DNA of 64,000 bases from Nocardioides anomalus (GTDB taxonomy: Bacteria; Actinomycetota; Actinomycetes; Propionibacteriales; Nocardioidaceae). The notes below the pieces were generated by a model. The model worked only from the letters and a program-made list of their open reading frames with translations, searched no databases and had not been told where the DNA came from. The stretch is from the NCBI RefSeq assembly GCF_011046535.1, contig NZ_CP049257.1:3348001-3412000 (forward strand), read 5' to 3'. Each line of letters opens with the position of its first letter. Position 1 is the first letter of the stretch. The translations under genes were made by a program, and so were the position numbers. Positions 8,406 through 17,039 of this stretch are shown in pieces.

Positions 8406-9119
8406 TCAGCCCCGGCGCACGATCGTGAGGCTCGGGGTGTCGTAGCGCGCCAGCAGGCCGAAGAACCCCGGCGCGTCGGCCTCCGGCACCGCCAGCACCA
8501 GCTGGCGCCGGCCGCTGGTCCCGAAGGAGCTCGCCACGTCGGGCGCGTCGACCACCGTGACCTCGCTCAGCGCGGCGCCGTCGGGCAGCGGCTCGCCGGA
8601 CCCGTCCGCGTCGGCGCTGAGGGGCGCCACCACGTAGACGTCCACGGTGTCGCCCGGCCCCACCCCCGGCGGCACCAGCTCCGGCTCGACCGCGACCGGC
8701 ACCTCCACCAGGCCGGTCGCGCTCGGCGTACCGACGGCGGAGCGGGGCAGCAGCTCGCCGCTGCCCACGCTGCGCACCAGCTCGAGGTCGCCCGGCAGCT
8801 CGTCCTCGACGGTGTAGTAGCCGCTCAGCGCGTCGTCGTCGGCGAACCGCACCCGCTGCGCGACCAGGTCGTCGGCCCCGATCCGCTGGCCCGCGCCCAC
8901 GTCGTCGGCCACCGCCCAGACCCGCACGGTGTCGTCGGCGCCGGCGAGCACGCGCGCGCCGAGCACGACGCTGGCCGCCACCAGCACGATGCCGAACCAC
9001 AGGCGAGGGTCACGCCAGGCCGGCCGGTGCCCGCGCAGGGCCGGCGGCACGTCGCGGCCGCCGGTCGCGCGTCCGTCGCCGGACGTCGCCGCCGTGGCCT
9101 CCCCGAGATCAAGGACCAC
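8406..9119 (-). CDS. SAF-domain (CpaB/RcpC-like) membrane protein
   Basis: A 237-residue protein starting at GTG 9119. A transmembrane helix (WFGIVLVAASVVLGARV) is followed by a SAF domain: VWAVADDVGAGQRIGADDL and an internal VPVAVEPELVPPGVGPGDTVDVYV block are typical of CpaB/RcpC proteins of Flp pilus systems. The frame stays open far upstream, but that part is low-complexity and antisense to other genes, so the shorter start is preferred. It is the first gene of the pair with the CpaE-like ATPase. Confidence 0.72.
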   Translation of the reverse strand: MVLDLGEATAATSGDGRATGGRDVPPALRGHRPAWRDPRLWFGIVLVAASVVLGARVLAGADDTVRVWAVADDVGAGQRIGADDLVAQRVRFADDDALSGYYTVEDELPGDLELVRSVGSGELLPRSAVGTPSATGLVEVPVAVEPELVPPGVGPGDTVDVYVVAPLSADADGSGEPLPDGAALSEVTVVDAPDVASSFGTSGRRQLVLAVPEADAPGFFGLLARYDTPSLTIVRRG

Positions 9120-9218
9120 GCGACCCAGTGTGCCCAGCGACGCTTGACGTGGCCAGCGCTCCTCCACAGATCGTGATCCCTGAGGCCCGTGTGAAGCACG
9201 AGGTGCCACCATGGCCCC

Positions 9219-9473
9219 ATGGCCGCCGCCGACCGCCCGCAGTTCCTGCAGCTCGCCGAGGTGGCCGACATCCTGAGCACGTCGTCCGCCCAGGTCTACG
9301 CCATGGTCCGCCGCGGCGAGCTCCCCGCCATCAAGATCGGCGGCCGCGGCCAGTGGCGCGTCGACCTCGCCGACCTCGAGGACTACGTCGCCCGCCAGAA
9401 GGCCGCCACCCGCGCCTTCATCGACGAGCACCCCTTCGACCCCGCCGACGCCGCCACCGCCGACGAGCTCTGA
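9219..9473 (+). CDS. Excisionase-type helix-turn-helix DNA-binding protein
   Basis: An 84-residue protein with a single MerR/excisionase-type winged HTH: LAEVADILSTSSAQVYAMV forms the helices and GGRGQWRVDLADLEDYVA the wing and third helix. Despite the family name these are often chromosomal regulators in actinobacteria. It is divergent from the SAF-domain gene, 99 bp apart. The acidic tail (DPADAATADEL) is short. Targets are unknown. Confidence 0.8.
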   Translation: MAAADRPQFLQLAEVADILSTSSAQVYAMVRRGELPAIKIGGRGQWRVDLADLEDYVARQKAATRAFIDEHPFDPADAATADEL

Positions 9474-9611
9474 GCCCCGCATCGCCACCAGCTGTCCACA
9501 GCGGGGCGCTCCGGGCCCGGCTCTCCACAGCGGTCGGTGCAGGTCCCGCGGCTGTCCCTGCGTCGGCGTTGACTCGTGCTCACGACCAACCCCACGAGGA
9601 AGGGACCACCC

Positions 9612-10136
9612 GTGAGCACGACCGCCACCGCCCCCACCGCCTCCGCCGCTCCACCCGAGCACGAGGCGACCGAGCCGACCGGGCCGCCGGGGTCGTCCGA
9701 CCCGCCTCTCGTCAAGGTGCACCGGGCCGAGGTCAGCATCGACGGCACCGCCTGGACCGTCGAGGCGACGTCGACCGACGGCCGCCTGGCGGTCGAGGTC
9801 CTCGCCGCCTCCGAGACCGACGGCACCGTGGCCGTCCAGCTCTGCCTCGACGGCGACAAGAGCCACCTCGAGCTCCTCGAGGACGTCACCCGCGAGCTGC
9901 AGAGCCGCATCTGCGGCCGCCCAGCCCGCCGCCGCCCCGGCCCCTACGGCCTCGCCGCCATCCGCACCCGCATCCCGCGCGCCTACGAGCCCTGGACCGA
10001 CACCGACGAGCACCTGCTGCTCGAACGCTGGGACGCCGGCGCCACCATCGACGACCTCGCCCTGGTCCTCGAACGCGGCCCGCGCGGCATCCGCTCCCGC
10101 CTCATCAAGCTCGGACGCATCGAGGAGGCGAGCTGA
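9612..10136 (+). CDS. Unknown protein with C-terminal HTH-like segment
   Basis: A 174-residue protein starting at GTG 9612 behind an AGGAAGGG ribosome site. The first ~45 residues are low-complexity Thr/Ala/Pro. A middle beta-rich part follows (VHRAEVSIDGTAWTVEA). The last ~50 residues (WTDTDEHLLLERWDAGATI to LGRIEEAS) look like a SANT/GcrA-type helix-turn-helix that tests spacing of helices at its end. I do not recognise the family. A degraded copy of its last ~20 codons lies ~700 bp downstream at 10775-10834, pointing to a local duplication. Confidence 0.55.
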   Translation: MSTTATAPTASAAPPEHEATEPTGPPGSSDPPLVKVHRAEVSIDGTAWTVEATSTDGRLAVEVLAASETDGTVAVQLCLDGDKSHLELLEDVTRELQSRICGRPARRRPGPYGLAAIRTRIPRAYEPWTDTDEHLLLERWDAGATIDDLALVLERGPRGIRSRLIKLGRIEEAS

Positions 10137-10493
10137 CTGGACCCTGACGACAACTGAACACGAGGCGCTCGCCAGCCCAAGCGCCCGAGGGCCCGACAGC
10201 CCGAGGGCTGACGCGCCCGACACCGCCGCCGGCAGCGGTGTCGCCGCGCGACGGGACGCGTCGACGACGCCGGACCTGCAAGCATCGACCGCCCCCGCGG
10301 CGGCGCGCTCGAGCGGGCAGGCGCGCGGGCGCGCGACCAGCACGGTGGTGGAGGTGGCGGGTCGGGCGGGAGGCGGAGGAGTGCCGTGCTGCCCGTGGCG
10401 GCTCGGCGGAACGGCCGCGCCTGCTGCCGGTGGTCCGCCAGACCGGCGGCGCCCACCCGCGGCGGCTCGGCAGACCGGCCGGGCCCAGCCGCG

Positions 10494-10542
10494 GCGACCG
10501 GCGACCGGCGACCGGCGACCGGCGACCGGCGACCGGCGACCG
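10494..10542 (+). repeat. Seven perfect tandem copies of GCGACCG
   Basis: Seven uninterrupted copies of the 7-bp unit GCGACCG. A 7-bp unit shifts frame at each change of copy number, so it would be a slippage hot spot if translated. No coding function is evident around it. Confidence 0.9.
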
Positions 10543-10774
10543 TGCCTACCGGTGGCGGTCCGGCGGAGCGCCGCCCGCCGCTACTACTCGTGCGCTCCGA
10601 CGGCGGGCACCGCGAGGCCCGGGCGGCTCGCTGGCGGCCAGGCCACCCGTCGGTCCGCCGGCCCGCCGGCGCGTCCTTTCGCCGGGCGCAGCGAGGGGCC
10701 GGGCGCGTCGAGGCGCCGATGCGTGCCGGCACAGCGCCGTGGCTGAGCGCCGCAGCGGCTGCGTTGCCCCGCGC

Positions 10775-10834
10775 GGCCCCGGAGGCGTGCGGTCGCGCCT
10801 GGTCGAGCTCGGCCGCCTCGAGGAGGCGAGCTGA
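10775..10834 (+). pseudogene. Degraded copy of the 3' end of the 9612-10136 gene
   Basis: The translated end RSRLVELGRLEEAS matches RSRLIKLGRIEEAS at the end of the 9612-10136 protein, both followed by TGA and then TGG ACC. The DNA is similar through the stop codon. Upstream of this segment the frame has no resemblance to the parent, so only the tail of a former paralogue remains. Confidence 0.65.
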
Positions 10835-10847
10835 GTGGACCGTCCGC

Positions 10848-12116
10848 CTACCCGACCTCGGAGTCCAACGTCACGCGCAGGTCCTTCTCGTCACCGTCGC
10901 GGTCCACCGTGAAGGTCAGCGTCTCCCCCGGCTGGTGCGAGCGGATCGACACGATCAGCGCGATGCCGTCGCTCACCCGCTGCCCCTCCAGCGCGACGAC
11001 GACGTCACCCGCCTTCATGCCGGCCTCGTCCGCGGGGGTGCCGTCGACGACCGAGTCGACCTCGGCGCCCTTGCCGTCCTGCTGGCCGGTCTGCACCTTG
11101 GCGCCGATGACGGGATAGCGCGCCTCGCCGGTGCGCAGGATCTGGTCGGCGGTGACCTTGACCTGCTCGATGGGGATGGCGAAGCCGACGCCGATGTTGC
11201 CGGACTCGGTGCCGGTCGCGCCGCCACCGGTGGTGGCGATGGCGGAGTTCACGCCGACGACCTGGCCGAGCAGGTTGACCAGCGGCCCGCCGGAGTTGCC
11301 GGGGTTGATGGCGGCGTCGGTCTGCACCGCGTTGATGTACGACGAGGCGTCGGCGTCGCCGGTGGTGACCGGCCGCTGCAGCGCGGAGACGATGCCGGAG
11401 GTGACGGTCGAGGAGAGGCCGAGCGGGGAGCCGAAGGCGACCACGGGGTCGCCGACGTGCAGGGCGAGGGACTCACCGAGCGAGGCGGGCTTCATCTGCT
11501 TGGCGCCGTCGGAGTAGAGCACCGCGAGGTCGTAGACCGGCGAGCGGCCGACGACGGTGGCCTCGAAGCGGTTGCCGTCCTGGTCGACGATCTCGATCGG
11601 CCCGTCGTCGTCGGCGGCGGAGGCGACCACGTGGTTGTTGGTCACGATGTGACCGGCGGAGTCCAGCACGAAGCCGGAGCCGGTGGCGCCGTTGGCCTGG
11701 CCTTCGTACTCCGCCGAGATCTGCACGGTGCTCGGCAGCAGCTCCTGCGCCACGGCGGCGACCGAGGTCGAGTCCGCGTCGAGCGGCGGGGCGGTCCGCG
11801 CGCCGGTCTGCGAGAGGCCGGGGCCGGTGCCGCCGCCGGAGGAGGACGAGGAGTCCGACGAGGTCTGGTCGTAGATCACGCTGCCGGCCACGCCGCCCCC
11901 GACGCCGAGCACCAGCGCGAGCGCAACGACCGCCGGCCACATCCAGCCGGCCGGGCGCGCGCGGGTGCTGGAGGTGGCCACCTCGGCCTGGGCGGTCAGC
12001 GGGGTGGTGCCGGGCGGCGGGTACGCCGGGTAGGAGGACGGCGGCGTCCACGTCGGCCGGGGCCCGATGGGCGCACCGAACGGCTGCGTCTCCTCGGGAG
12101 GAGCCTCGTCAGTCAC
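10848..12116 (-). CDS. htrA: HtrA/DegP-type membrane-anchored serine protease with PDZ domain
   Basis: An envelope quality-control protease. GTG 12116 gives 422 residues: a proline-rich cytoplasmic tail, one transmembrane helix (WPAVVALALVLGVGGGVAG), a Ser/Gly linker, a trypsin-like domain and one C-terminal PDZ domain. The catalytic triad is visible as His in VTNNHVV, Asp in YDLAVL and Ser in GNSGGPL. It lies downstream of sigE-rseA, the same order as Rv1221-Rv1223 in mycobacteria, where SigE controls the envelope stress response. A GGGAA sequence precedes the start; an in-frame ATG at 12149 is an alternative. Confidence 0.92.
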   Translation of the reverse strand: MTDEAPPEETQPFGAPIGPRPTWTPPSSYPAYPPPGTTPLTAQAEVATSSTRARPAGWMWPAVVALALVLGVGGGVAGSVIYDQTSSDSSSSSGGGTGPGLSQTGARTAPPLDADSTSVAAVAQELLPSTVQISAEYEGQANGATGSGFVLDSAGHIVTNNHVVASAADDDGPIEIVDQDGNRFEATVVGRSPVYDLAVLYSDGAKQMKPASLGESLALHVGDPVVAFGSPLGLSSTVTSGIVSALQRPVTTGDADASSYINAVQTDAAINPGNSGGPLVNLLGQVVGVNSAIATTGGGATGTESGNIGVGFAIPIEQVKVTADQILRTGEARYPVIGAKVQTGQQDGKGAEVDSVVDGTPADEAGMKAGDVVVALEGQRVSDGIALIVSIRSHQPGETLTFTVDRDGDEKDLRVTLDSEVG

Positions 12117-12161
12117 ACCGTCATTGTTCCCGGTGCGCGGAAATCCCACACCGGAAGCCGG

Positions 12162-12623
12162 CTACGGCAGCGCCACGCCCCGCCGGTGCGAGCCGACGGT
12201 CGAGGGCACCTGGTTGAAGATCGAGGTGGTCGGGGCCGGCGTGCGCCGGTCCAGGGTCGGCGCGTCGGCCGGCGCCGCGCCGAGGGCGAGGACGCCCATG
12301 ACGGCGGCCCCGGCGGCCCCGCCGCCGAGGGCGACGAGCGAGACCCGTCGCGGCCGGACGTCGGTGGACGCCGAGGCCAGGTAGACGTCACCGGGCGGGA
12401 GCCCGGAGGAGCAGGAGGCGAGCAGCGAGCCCTTGAGCGTCGACGGCGCGCAGGAGGACTCGAAGGACAGCCCGGCGAGCCGGGTCTTCACCCAGCCCTC
12501 GCGCTCGACCAGGTCGCGACACTGGTGGCAGCCGTGGACGTGGGCCCAGGCGCGCTCCTCCTCGGCGGGCGGGAGCTGACCGTCGAGCAGCGCGCTGACC
12601 CGCTCGCCCAGGTGCCCGATCAC
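12162..12623 (-). CDS. rseA: Anti-sigma factor RseA-like with zinc-binding ZAS motif
   Basis: A 153-residue anti-sigma factor that should hold the adjacent SigE inactive until envelope stress. The zinc-associated anti-sigma motif Hx3CxxC is intact (HVHGCHQC), preceded by the typical [10 protein letters not shown] helix. A hydrophobic stretch ([22 protein letters not shown]) near residue 115 would anchor it in the membrane. GTG 12623 overlaps the sigE stop by 4 bp (GTGA), which couples their synthesis. The htrA gene follows 45 bp downstream. Confidence 0.85.
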   Translation of the reverse strand: MIGHLGERVSALLDGQLPPAEEERAWAHVHGCHQCRDLVEREGWVKTRLAGLSFESSCAPSTLKGSLLASCSSGLPPGDVYLASASTDVRPRRVSLVALGGGAAGAAVMGVLALGAAPADAPTLDRRTPAPTTSIFNQVPSTVGSHRRGVALP

Positions 12624-13213
12624 GCCCGCCCCTTGACCACGCGCAGCGGACCGGTGCGCGGCCCGGAGTAGCGGGCGCGGCCCGAGGCCGGCGCGCGGTG
12701 GGCCAGCGCCTTGCGCAGCAGGGCCCGGCCGCGGTGGATGCGCGAGCGCACGGTGCCGAGCTTGGCGCCGAGGATCTCGGCGATCTCCTCGTAGGACAGC
12801 CCCTCCACGTCGCACAGCACGACGGCGGCACGGAAGTCGGGCGGGAGCTCCTGGAGCGCGCGCTCGACGTCGTCGTCGAAGCGCTGGTCGGAGTACGCCG
12901 TGTCCGGGCTGGGCAGGGCGCTGGTGAGCCGGTCGGCGCGCTCGTCGGTCATGGCGTCGAAGCGGATCCGCTGCTTGCGGCGCGCCTGGTCGAGGAAGAG
13001 GTTGGTGGTGATGCGGTGCAGCCAGCCCTCGAAGGTGCCCGGCGTGTACGTCGACAACGAGCGGAACACCCGGACGAAGACCTCCTGGGTGAGGTCCTCG
13101 GCGTCGTGGCGGTTCCCGGTCAGCCGGTAGGCCAGCCGGTAGACCCGGTCGGAGTGGCGCTCGACGATCTCGTCCCACGTGGGGACGGTCTCGGCCGTGC
13201 CGGCTTCGTCCAT
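12620..13213 (-). CDS. sigE: ECF RNA polymerase sigma factor SigE
   Basis: A 197-residue extracytoplasmic-function sigma factor. Region 2 contains the [15 protein letters not shown] core-binding helix and region 4 the [26 protein letters not shown]-recognition helices. Its operon partners rseA and htrA and the divergent O-methyltransferase reproduce the conserved sigE locus of actinobacteria. ATG 13213 is chosen; a GTG four codons upstream is less likely because it would sit on the GAGGAG ribosome site. It probably directs genes for envelope repair. Confidence 0.92.
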   Translation of the reverse strand: MDEAGTAETVPTWDEIVERHSDRVYRLAYRLTGNRHDAEDLTQEVFVRVFRSLSTYTPGTFEGWLHRITTNLFLDQARRKQRIRFDAMTDERADRLTSALPSPDTAYSDQRFDDDVERALQELPPDFRAAVVLCDVEGLSYEEIAEILGAKLGTVRSRIHRGRALLRKALAHRAPASGRARYSGPRTGPLRVVKGRA

Positions 13214-13353
13214 CGTCTCCACCACTCCTCGGGTCGGGCTGCTCAGGCTACGGACCTCGACTGAGAGGATCCTGTGAGCCGTTGCTGGTCTGAACGACCG
13301 ACCCGGCGGCGGTGTTCCCGGGGAACGCCGACGGGTGGCGATAGGTTGCCAGC

Positions 13354-14007
13354 GTGACCGATCCGATCAGTGCCCAGAGCTGGTCCTACTCGGAGGCCTT
13401 GGTCGCCGAGGACGACGTCCTCACCCGCGCCCGCGAGCGCGCCCAGGAGGTCGGCGTCACCGCCATCGGCTCCGGGGGCGGCGCCGCGCTGCGGTTCCTG
13501 GCCTCGGTGCTCGACGCCCGCGCGGTGGTCGAGATCGGCACCGGCACCGGGGTCTCCGGGCTCTGGCTGCTGCGGGGGATGCGCGCCGACGGCGTGCTCA
13601 CCACCGTCGACATCGAGACCGAGCACCAGCGGCTGGCCCGCGAGACCTTCACCGAGGGCGGCATCGCGACCCAGCGGGCACGCACCATCGCGGGCTCGGC
13701 CCTCGAGGTCCTGCCGCGGCTGACCGACGGCCACTACGACATCGTCTTCGTCGACGGCGACAAGACCGAGTACGCCGCCTACCTCACCGAGGCGCTGCGG
13801 CTGCTGCGCCCCGGCGGCGTGGTGGCCTTCGACAACGCGCTGTGGCACGACCGCGTGGCCGACCCGAGCGTCCGCGACGAGGAGACCACGGCCATCCGCG
13901 AGCTGATCCGCCAGGTCAGCGACGACGACGCGCTGGTGCCGGTCCTGCTGCCGGTCGGCGACGGCCTGCTGCTGGCCAAGAAGGAGTGGAGCCCCGAGGC
14001 GGGGTGA
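13354..14007 (+). CDS. SAM-dependent O-methyltransferase (class I, catechol-type)
   Basis: A 217-residue methyltransferase of the family that includes Rv1220c. The SAM-binding glycine loop is [14 protein letters not shown], the acidic ribose-contact residue is in TTVDIE, and the metal-site signature is IVFVDGDK followed by DNALWHDRV. It is divergent from sigE, exactly as in mycobacteria. A TAGGTT box ends 6 nt before GTG 13354, so the message is probably leaderless. The natural substrate is unknown. Confidence 0.88.
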   Translation: MTDPISAQSWSYSEALVAEDDVLTRARERAQEVGVTAIGSGGGAALRFLASVLDARAVVEIGTGTGVSGLWLLRGMRADGVLTTVDIETEHQRLARETFTEGGIATQRARTIAGSALEVLPRLTDGHYDIVFVDGDKTEYAAYLTEALRLLRPGGVVAFDNALWHDRVADPSVRDEETTAIRELIRQVSDDDALVPVLLPVGDGLLLAKKEWSPEAG

Positions 14008-14349
14008 TCACTCCGCGCGCGGCGCGGAGACCCAGCCGGCCGCGCCCTCGGCGACCGCCACGACGCGACACGCCTCGATGAGCACCGGTGGCGCACCCAC
14101 GATCTGCGACCCGGGCACGTCGGCCGCCTCGGCGGTGAACGACTCCTGGAACGCCGCCCGGGCCGCGTCGGACTCGAAGACGTAGCAGCCCTCGAACCAC
14201 TCCCCCGGCACGCACCGCCAGATCTTGGAGCGCAGCCCGGCCATCGCGCTGAACCGCGCGTGCGACGTCCCCTCGACGTACGCCGCGAGCTCCTCCTCGA
14301 CCCCGGCCGGCGCGTCGGCGAGCGACCAGCGCACGGTCAGCCCGATCAC
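14008..14349 (-). CDS. YdhR-like dimeric alpha/beta-barrel protein (putative monooxygenase)
   Basis: A 113-residue protein starting at GTG 14349, overlapping the pepA stop by 4 bp. The order VRWSL, WRCVPGEWFEGCYVF and QIVGAPPVLIEACRVVAVAEG resembles the ferredoxin-like YdhR/ABM family, small dimers sometimes acting as cofactor-free oxygenases. Coupling to pepA does not explain a role. Substrate unknown; the family call is moderate. Confidence 0.55.
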   Translation of the reverse strand: MIGLTVRWSLADAPAGVEEELAAYVEGTSHARFSAMAGLRSKIWRCVPGEWFEGCYVFESDAARAAFQESFTAEAADVPGSQIVGAPPVLIEACRVVAVAEGAAGWVSAPRAE

Positions 14350-15905
14350 CGGGCGAGCCCCGCAAGCGGGTCGTCCGAGCCGAGCCAGTCGAGCAGCAGC
14401 CGCGCGCCGAAGCCGGTCGGCCCCTTGCTCCACTCGTAGCCGTCGGCCGGCGCATCGCCCACCGAGGCGATGTCCAGGTGCGCCCACGGCACCCCACCGG
14501 TGAAGTGCTGCAGGAACAGCGCCGCGGTGATCGCCCCCGGGCCGCCGCCGGCGTTGTCGGCGTCGGCCACCCGCGAGGCGATCTTCTCCTCGTACGCCGC
14601 GGCCAGCGGGAAGCGCCACAGCGGCTCACCGGAGCGCTCGCCCGAGGCGAGCAGCGTGGCGGCCAGCGCGTCGGAGCTGGCGAACAGCCCGCCGACCTGC
14701 TGGCCGAGCGCGACCTTGATGGCGCCGGTGAGCGTGGCCACGTCGACGACCGCCGCGGGCGAGAGCTCGGCGACGGCGTAGGCGATCGCGTCGGCCATCA
14801 CCAGCCGCCCCTCGGCGTCGGTGTTGGTGACCTCGGTGGTGCGACCGCCGTAGTGGCGCAGCACGTCGCCGGGGCGCAGCGCGTTGCCGCCGACGGCGTT
14901 CTCGGCCGCCGGGACCAGCCCGACGACCCGGACCGGGCAGCCCACGTCGGCCAGCGCGGCCAGCACCGACATGACGACGCCGCCGCCGGTCATGTCGCGC
15001 TTCATGTTCACCATGGCCTCGCCCGGCTTGATCGAGAGGCCGCCGGTGTCGAAGGTGATGCCCTTGCCGACCAGCACCACGGTCGGCGTCCGCCGCGACG
15101 CCTTGCGCGGGGTGTAGTCGAGCCGGATCAGCCGGGGCGGGGTGGCGGAGGCCTGGCCCACGCCGACGATGCCGCCGAACCCTCCGGCGGCCAGCTCGGC
15201 CTCGTCCCAGACCCGGACCTCGAGCCCGGCGTCGGCCGCCAGCGAGGCGGCGTGCTCGGCCAGCCAGGGCGGGTTCTTGAGGTTGCTGGGCAGCGAGGCG
15301 AGGGTGCGGGCGCGCCACGACGCCCCGCCGACGGCCACCGCCCGGGCGACCGCGGGCCGGTCGGCGTCGTCCAGCTCGGCCAGCACGACGCGCTGGACCG
15401 GGACGTGCTCCGGCGGCGCCGAGCGCCAGGCGAAGCCGAACGAGCCCAGCACCGCGCCGACCACGAAGGGCTCGAGCCCCACGGACGGCTCGACGGCCGG
15501 GATGGTGGTCGCGACCACGGACCGGTCCTGGACCGCGCGGGCCAGGGTGGCCCCGGCGCGGCGGAAGTCGGTCGCGCTGGCCTCACCCAGACCGACCAGC
15601 AGCACCTGGCGCAGGTCGGCGTCCTGGGGCGAGCCGAGCGGGACCGGCAGCGCGGTGACCTGGCCGACCTTCCCGGTGGCCCGGTCGGCCTCGAGCACGG
15701 CGAGCAGGTCGACGCCCAGCAGGTCGCCGACGTCGGCGGCGCCGGGACCGAGGAGCGGGCCGTCGGCGCCGGTCAGCACGGGCAGCGCGATGACCTCGAC
15801 GCCGGTGACCGCGTGCGGGCCACTCGCGGTGACGGCGAACTCAGGCGGGGAGACCTGGGACGGGACCTGCGGCGAGACCCGGGACGGGTGAGGTGCGGAG
15901 CTCAC
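14346..15905 (-). CDS. pepA: Cytosolic leucyl aminopeptidase (M17)
   Basis: A 519-residue zinc/manganese aminopeptidase that removes N-terminal residues from peptides. The M17 signature NTDAEGRLVMADA is intact, and VGKGITFDTGGLSIKPG carries metal-binding and catalytic residues. Length is normal for the family, with a variable N-terminal domain and conserved C-terminal catalytic domain. The small YdhR-like gene is translationally coupled downstream. Confidence 0.95.
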   Translation of the reverse strand: MSSAPHPSRVSPQVPSQVSPPEFAVTASGPHAVTGVEVIALPVLTGADGPLLGPGAADVGDLLGVDLLAVLEADRATGKVGQVTALPVPLGSPQDADLRQVLLVGLGEASATDFRRAGATLARAVQDRSVVATTIPAVEPSVGLEPFVVGAVLGSFGFAWRSAPPEHVPVQRVVLAELDDADRPAVARAVAVGGASWRARTLASLPSNLKNPPWLAEHAASLAADAGLEVRVWDEAELAAGGFGGIVGVGQASATPPRLIRLDYTPRKASRRTPTVVLVGKGITFDTGGLSIKPGEAMVNMKRDMTGGGVVMSVLAALADVGCPVRVVGLVPAAENAVGGNALRPGDVLRHYGGRTTEVTNTDAEGRLVMADAIAYAVAELSPAAVVDVATLTGAIKVALGQQVGGLFASSDALAATLLASGERSGEPLWRFPLAAAYEEKIASRVADADNAGGGPGAITAALFLQHFTGGVPWAHLDIASVGDAPADGYEWSKGPTGFGARLLLDWLGSDDPLAGLAR

Positions 15906-15939
15906 GTGGTCGCAGACCCCCGAACGCGACCAGGGGGCA

Positions 15940-16107
15940 TCAGCCGACGACGTCCTTGAGCGCGTCGCCCAGGGCGCCCGCTTCCTCGGCGTTCAGCTCC
16001 ACGACGAGGCGGCCACCGCCCTCGAGGGGCACGCGCATCACGATGCCGCGGCCTTCCTTGGTGACCTCCAGCGGACCGTCGCCGGTCCGCGGCTTCATCG
16101 CCGCCAT
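15940..16107 (-). CDS. DUF3117 small conserved protein
   Basis: A 55-residue protein (MAAMKPRTGDGPLEVTKEG to ALGDALKDVVG) that matches the short, very conserved DUF3117 family of actinobacteria. Two basic/glycine strands and a terminal helix can be seen. Its gene is easily missed because of size. It lies between pepA and the enoyl-CoA hydratase gene, divergent from the latter. Function unknown. Confidence 0.85.
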   Translation of the reverse strand: MAAMKPRTGDGPLEVTKEGRGIVMRVPLEGGGRLVVELNAEEAGALGDALKDVVG

Positions 16108-16217
16108 GCGGCACCCTGCCTTTCGTTCCCCTCGAACTCGGGCCCGGGGACCCGAGGACGCCCAGCGGCGTGGGACCAGTATCCCAGATCAGACGTGGTG
16201 GAGGGCACACTGCCTCC

Positions 16218-17039
16218 ATGACCGAGCACGAGTCCTCGTCGAGCACAGCGCCCTCCCCGGTCCTCTACGACGTCACCGACGGCGTCGCGACGATCCGGCT
16301 CAACCGGCCCGAGGCGATGAACAGCCTCGACATCGCGACCAAGGAGCTGCTGCGCGACACCGTGCAGGAGGCGGCGGGCGACCCGGCCGCCCGCTGCGTG
16401 GTGCTCACCGGCTCGGGCCGGGCGTTCTGCACCGGCCAGGACCTCAAGGAGCACGTCCAGCTCCTCCAGAGCGGCAGCAGCGACGAGCTGTTCACGACCG
16501 TCGAGCGGCACTACAACCCGACCGTCACCGCGCTGGCCGAGATGGAGAAGCCGGTCATCGCCGCGGTCAACGGCGTCGCGGCCGGCGCCGGCGCCAGCCT
16601 GGCCTTCGCCTGCGACGTCCGGGTGGTGGCCGACACCGCCGGCTTCAACCTGGCCTTCGCCAACGTCGCGCTGTCCTGCGACACCGGCTCGAGCTACACC
16701 CTCCAGCGCCTCGTCGGCCCGGCCCGGGCGCTCGACCTGCTCTACTTCCCGCGCACGGTCAAGGCGGAGGAAGCCCTCGAGCTGGGCCTGGCCAGCCGCG
16801 TCGTGCCCGCCGACGAGCTCGAGGCGACCGTGGCCGAGCTGGCCGCCCGCCTCGCCGCCGGGCCGACCGTCGCCCTCGGCGCGATCCGGCGTTCCGTGGC
16901 GTACGCCGCGAGCCACACCTTCGCCGAGTCGCTCGCCCTGGAGGGCGAGATGATGACCCGCACCGGCGCCACCGAGGACCACCGCGCCGCCGTGGCGGCG
17001 TTCGTGGCCAAGGAGAAGCCGGTCTTCCAGGGCCGCTAG
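16218..17039 (+). CDS. Enoyl-CoA hydratase/isomerase family protein (PaaG-like)
   Basis: A 273-residue crotonase-fold enzyme acting on acyl-CoA. Oxyanion-hole segments are AFCTGQDLKEH and VNGVAAGAGASLAFACD. The catalytic-site segment ALSCDTGSSYTLQRLVG has a single aspartate where PaaG-type ring-opened CoA isomerases carry theirs, so it may isomerise rather than hydrate. ATG 16218 lies 6 nt after CACACT, a weak -10. Stop codons of this gene and the convergent peptidase overlap. No other phenylacetate genes are near. Confidence 0.82.
   Translation: MTEHESSSSTAPSPVLYDVTDGVATIRLNRPEAMNSLDIATKELLRDTVQEAAGDPAARCVVLTGSGRAFCTGQDLKEHVQLLQSGSSDELFTTVERHYNPTVTALAEMEKPVIAAVNGVAAGAGASLAFACDVRVVADTAGFNLAFANVALSCDTGSSYTLQRLVGPARALDLLYFPRTVKAEEALELGLASRVVPADELEATVAELAARLAAGPTVALGAIRRSVAYAASHTFAESLALEGEMMTRTGATEDHRAAVAAFVAKEKPVFQGR

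Larger units (their letters stand above)
10137..10847 (+). other. 711-bp GC-rich region with no credible intact gene
   Basis: Open frames exist on both strands, but their translations are arginine/proline/alanine-rich shadows without domain structure, as expected from extreme GC. The stretch holds a 7-bp tandem repeat at 10494-10542 and ends with a degraded copy of the 3' end of the upstream gene. It looks like a decayed duplication rather than a functional gene. Confidence 0.6.

Noticed and set aside
8406..10343. 645-residue minus-strand frame over the SAF-domain gene
   Set aside because: Only the part below 9119 is protein-like; the rest is antisense to the HTH gene and the 9612 gene.
10494..10542. 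Possible CRISPR array in the tandem repeats
   Set aside because: The units are 7 bp and contiguous, with no spacers and no cas genes.
10238..10834. 198-residue open frame in the 10.1-10.8 kb region as a real gene
   Set aside because: Translation is arginine/proline-rich with no structure until the last ~20 residues, which are a copied tail of the upstream gene.
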